NCBI GenBank assembly: GCA_012861695.1
Contig: JAAOOA010000033.1
Location: 21,183,434-21,247,433 of the forward strand
Direction of reading: 5' to 3'
DNA: 64,000 nucleotides
Source: Trematomus loennbergii
Lineage: Eukaryota; Chordata; Actinopteri; Perciformes; Nototheniidae
Part shown: piece after piece, positions 63,448 to 64,000 of the stretch
Layout: each line of letters begins with the position of its first letter
How positions within the stretch are numbered: position 1 is the stretch's first letter
Program-made: the position numbers and the translations under genes
Notes under the pieces: generated by a model
Database searches by the model: none
What the model was told of the DNA's origin: nothing
Seen by the model: only the letters and a program-made list of their open reading frames with translations

Positions 63448-64000
63448 GTGTTTTTTCTGTGATTCATTTTTGTCAGTTTTGAGAAATGATCATCACATTT
63501 ACGTCACAACACAGAACACAGATGAACTGTTTCTCAGCCTTCAGTTACAGTCCTGGGACCTCGCTGCTCTCCAAGGGCTTTTTCTATCTACATTAAAACA
63601 TCTCAAGTATTCAACAAAAAGGGATGGAAAAGGACAAAAAACTAAATTGATTGACACTATTAATGATACTAATTGCTGTTTTTTATATATATATTTGACA
63701 TTGATGCATGAATACTTATCCTTTCAAATGTCTTTACTGTAATGGTGGTTTCCTTAATGTTGCAATTGTCCACTGGTAGTCAAGTAACCTTACCCTAAAA
63801 ATCCCCTGTCACTCCTTGGTAACAGTATGTTGTTGTTTGTTTGTTTTGTTTTTTTCACCAACGCTATTTATTAATTTCTAAAATAAATCTTTCATGCTCT
63901 GAGTAGCTTAAATTCATAATGTATGTACTGACCATAATATGTTGGTTCTATACCATAGATGTAAAACTGTTTAATGTCTTTTGAGACAGGCTCAGATCTC
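63448..64000. other. Non-coding DNA at the window end
   Basis: AT-rich. One open stretch at 63440-63742 has no recognised domain. No exon was recognised, including the missing ppp1r14a exon. Confidence 0.4.

Overview
The window looks like teleost fish nuclear DNA, probably from a spiny-rayed (percomorph) species. It holds intron-containing vertebrate genes with GT-AG splice sites, long CA/GT microsatellites, and several fish-type repeats: L2/Rex/CR1-like LINEs, tRNA-derived SINEs, hAT and piggyBac-type MITEs, and a Ty1/copia remnant. All five recognisable genes are on the + strand.

Gene layout: (1) 394-1921, the last two exons of a NOVA RNA-binding protein gene, most likely nova2. (2) 15545-18263, a complete small calpain regulatory subunit (capns1) with ten coding exons, one intron starting with GC instead of GT, and a non-coding first exon near 14.5 kb. 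(3) 22226-25557, a four-exon Myb/SANT-like DNA-binding protein of the NAIF1/MYPOP type, with a 1-nt frame break in exon 2. (4) 40826-45189, a seven-exon Delta ligand closest to zebrafish DeltaC (dlc), with two 1-nt frame breaks in the fifth exon. (5) 46989-51953, the first three coding exons of a CPI-17-type PP1 inhibitor (ppp1r14a); its last exon was not found. Human NOVA2, MYPOP, CAPNS1, DLL3 and PPP1R14A are all on 19q13, so this is a compact conserved-synteny block. It places the fish deltaC gene where mammals carry DLL3.

The rest is mostly transposon-derived. Minus-strand LINE fragments lie at 23.1-24.6, 28.9-33.2 and 53-54.8 kb, and the middle one keeps ORF1-esterase, endonuclease and partial RT remnants. 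A broken copia polyprotein lies at 54.8-57.4 kb. MITEs with clear target-site duplications lie at 36.9-37.9, 46.1-46.5 and 49.9-50.4 kb. From 58,588 to 62,896 there is a whole DNA element with very long inverted repeats and a 7-bp target duplication. Its right arm was later hit by a second, 1.27-kb element whose empty site survives in the left arm. This nested element is the most unusual structure in the window. The dlc neighbourhood also carries five very long CA/GT arrays.

I saw no CRISPR array, rRNA, canonical tRNA gene, prokaryotic operon or clearly new multi-gene system. No searches could be run, so family names rest on recognising protein motifs and typical repeat ends.
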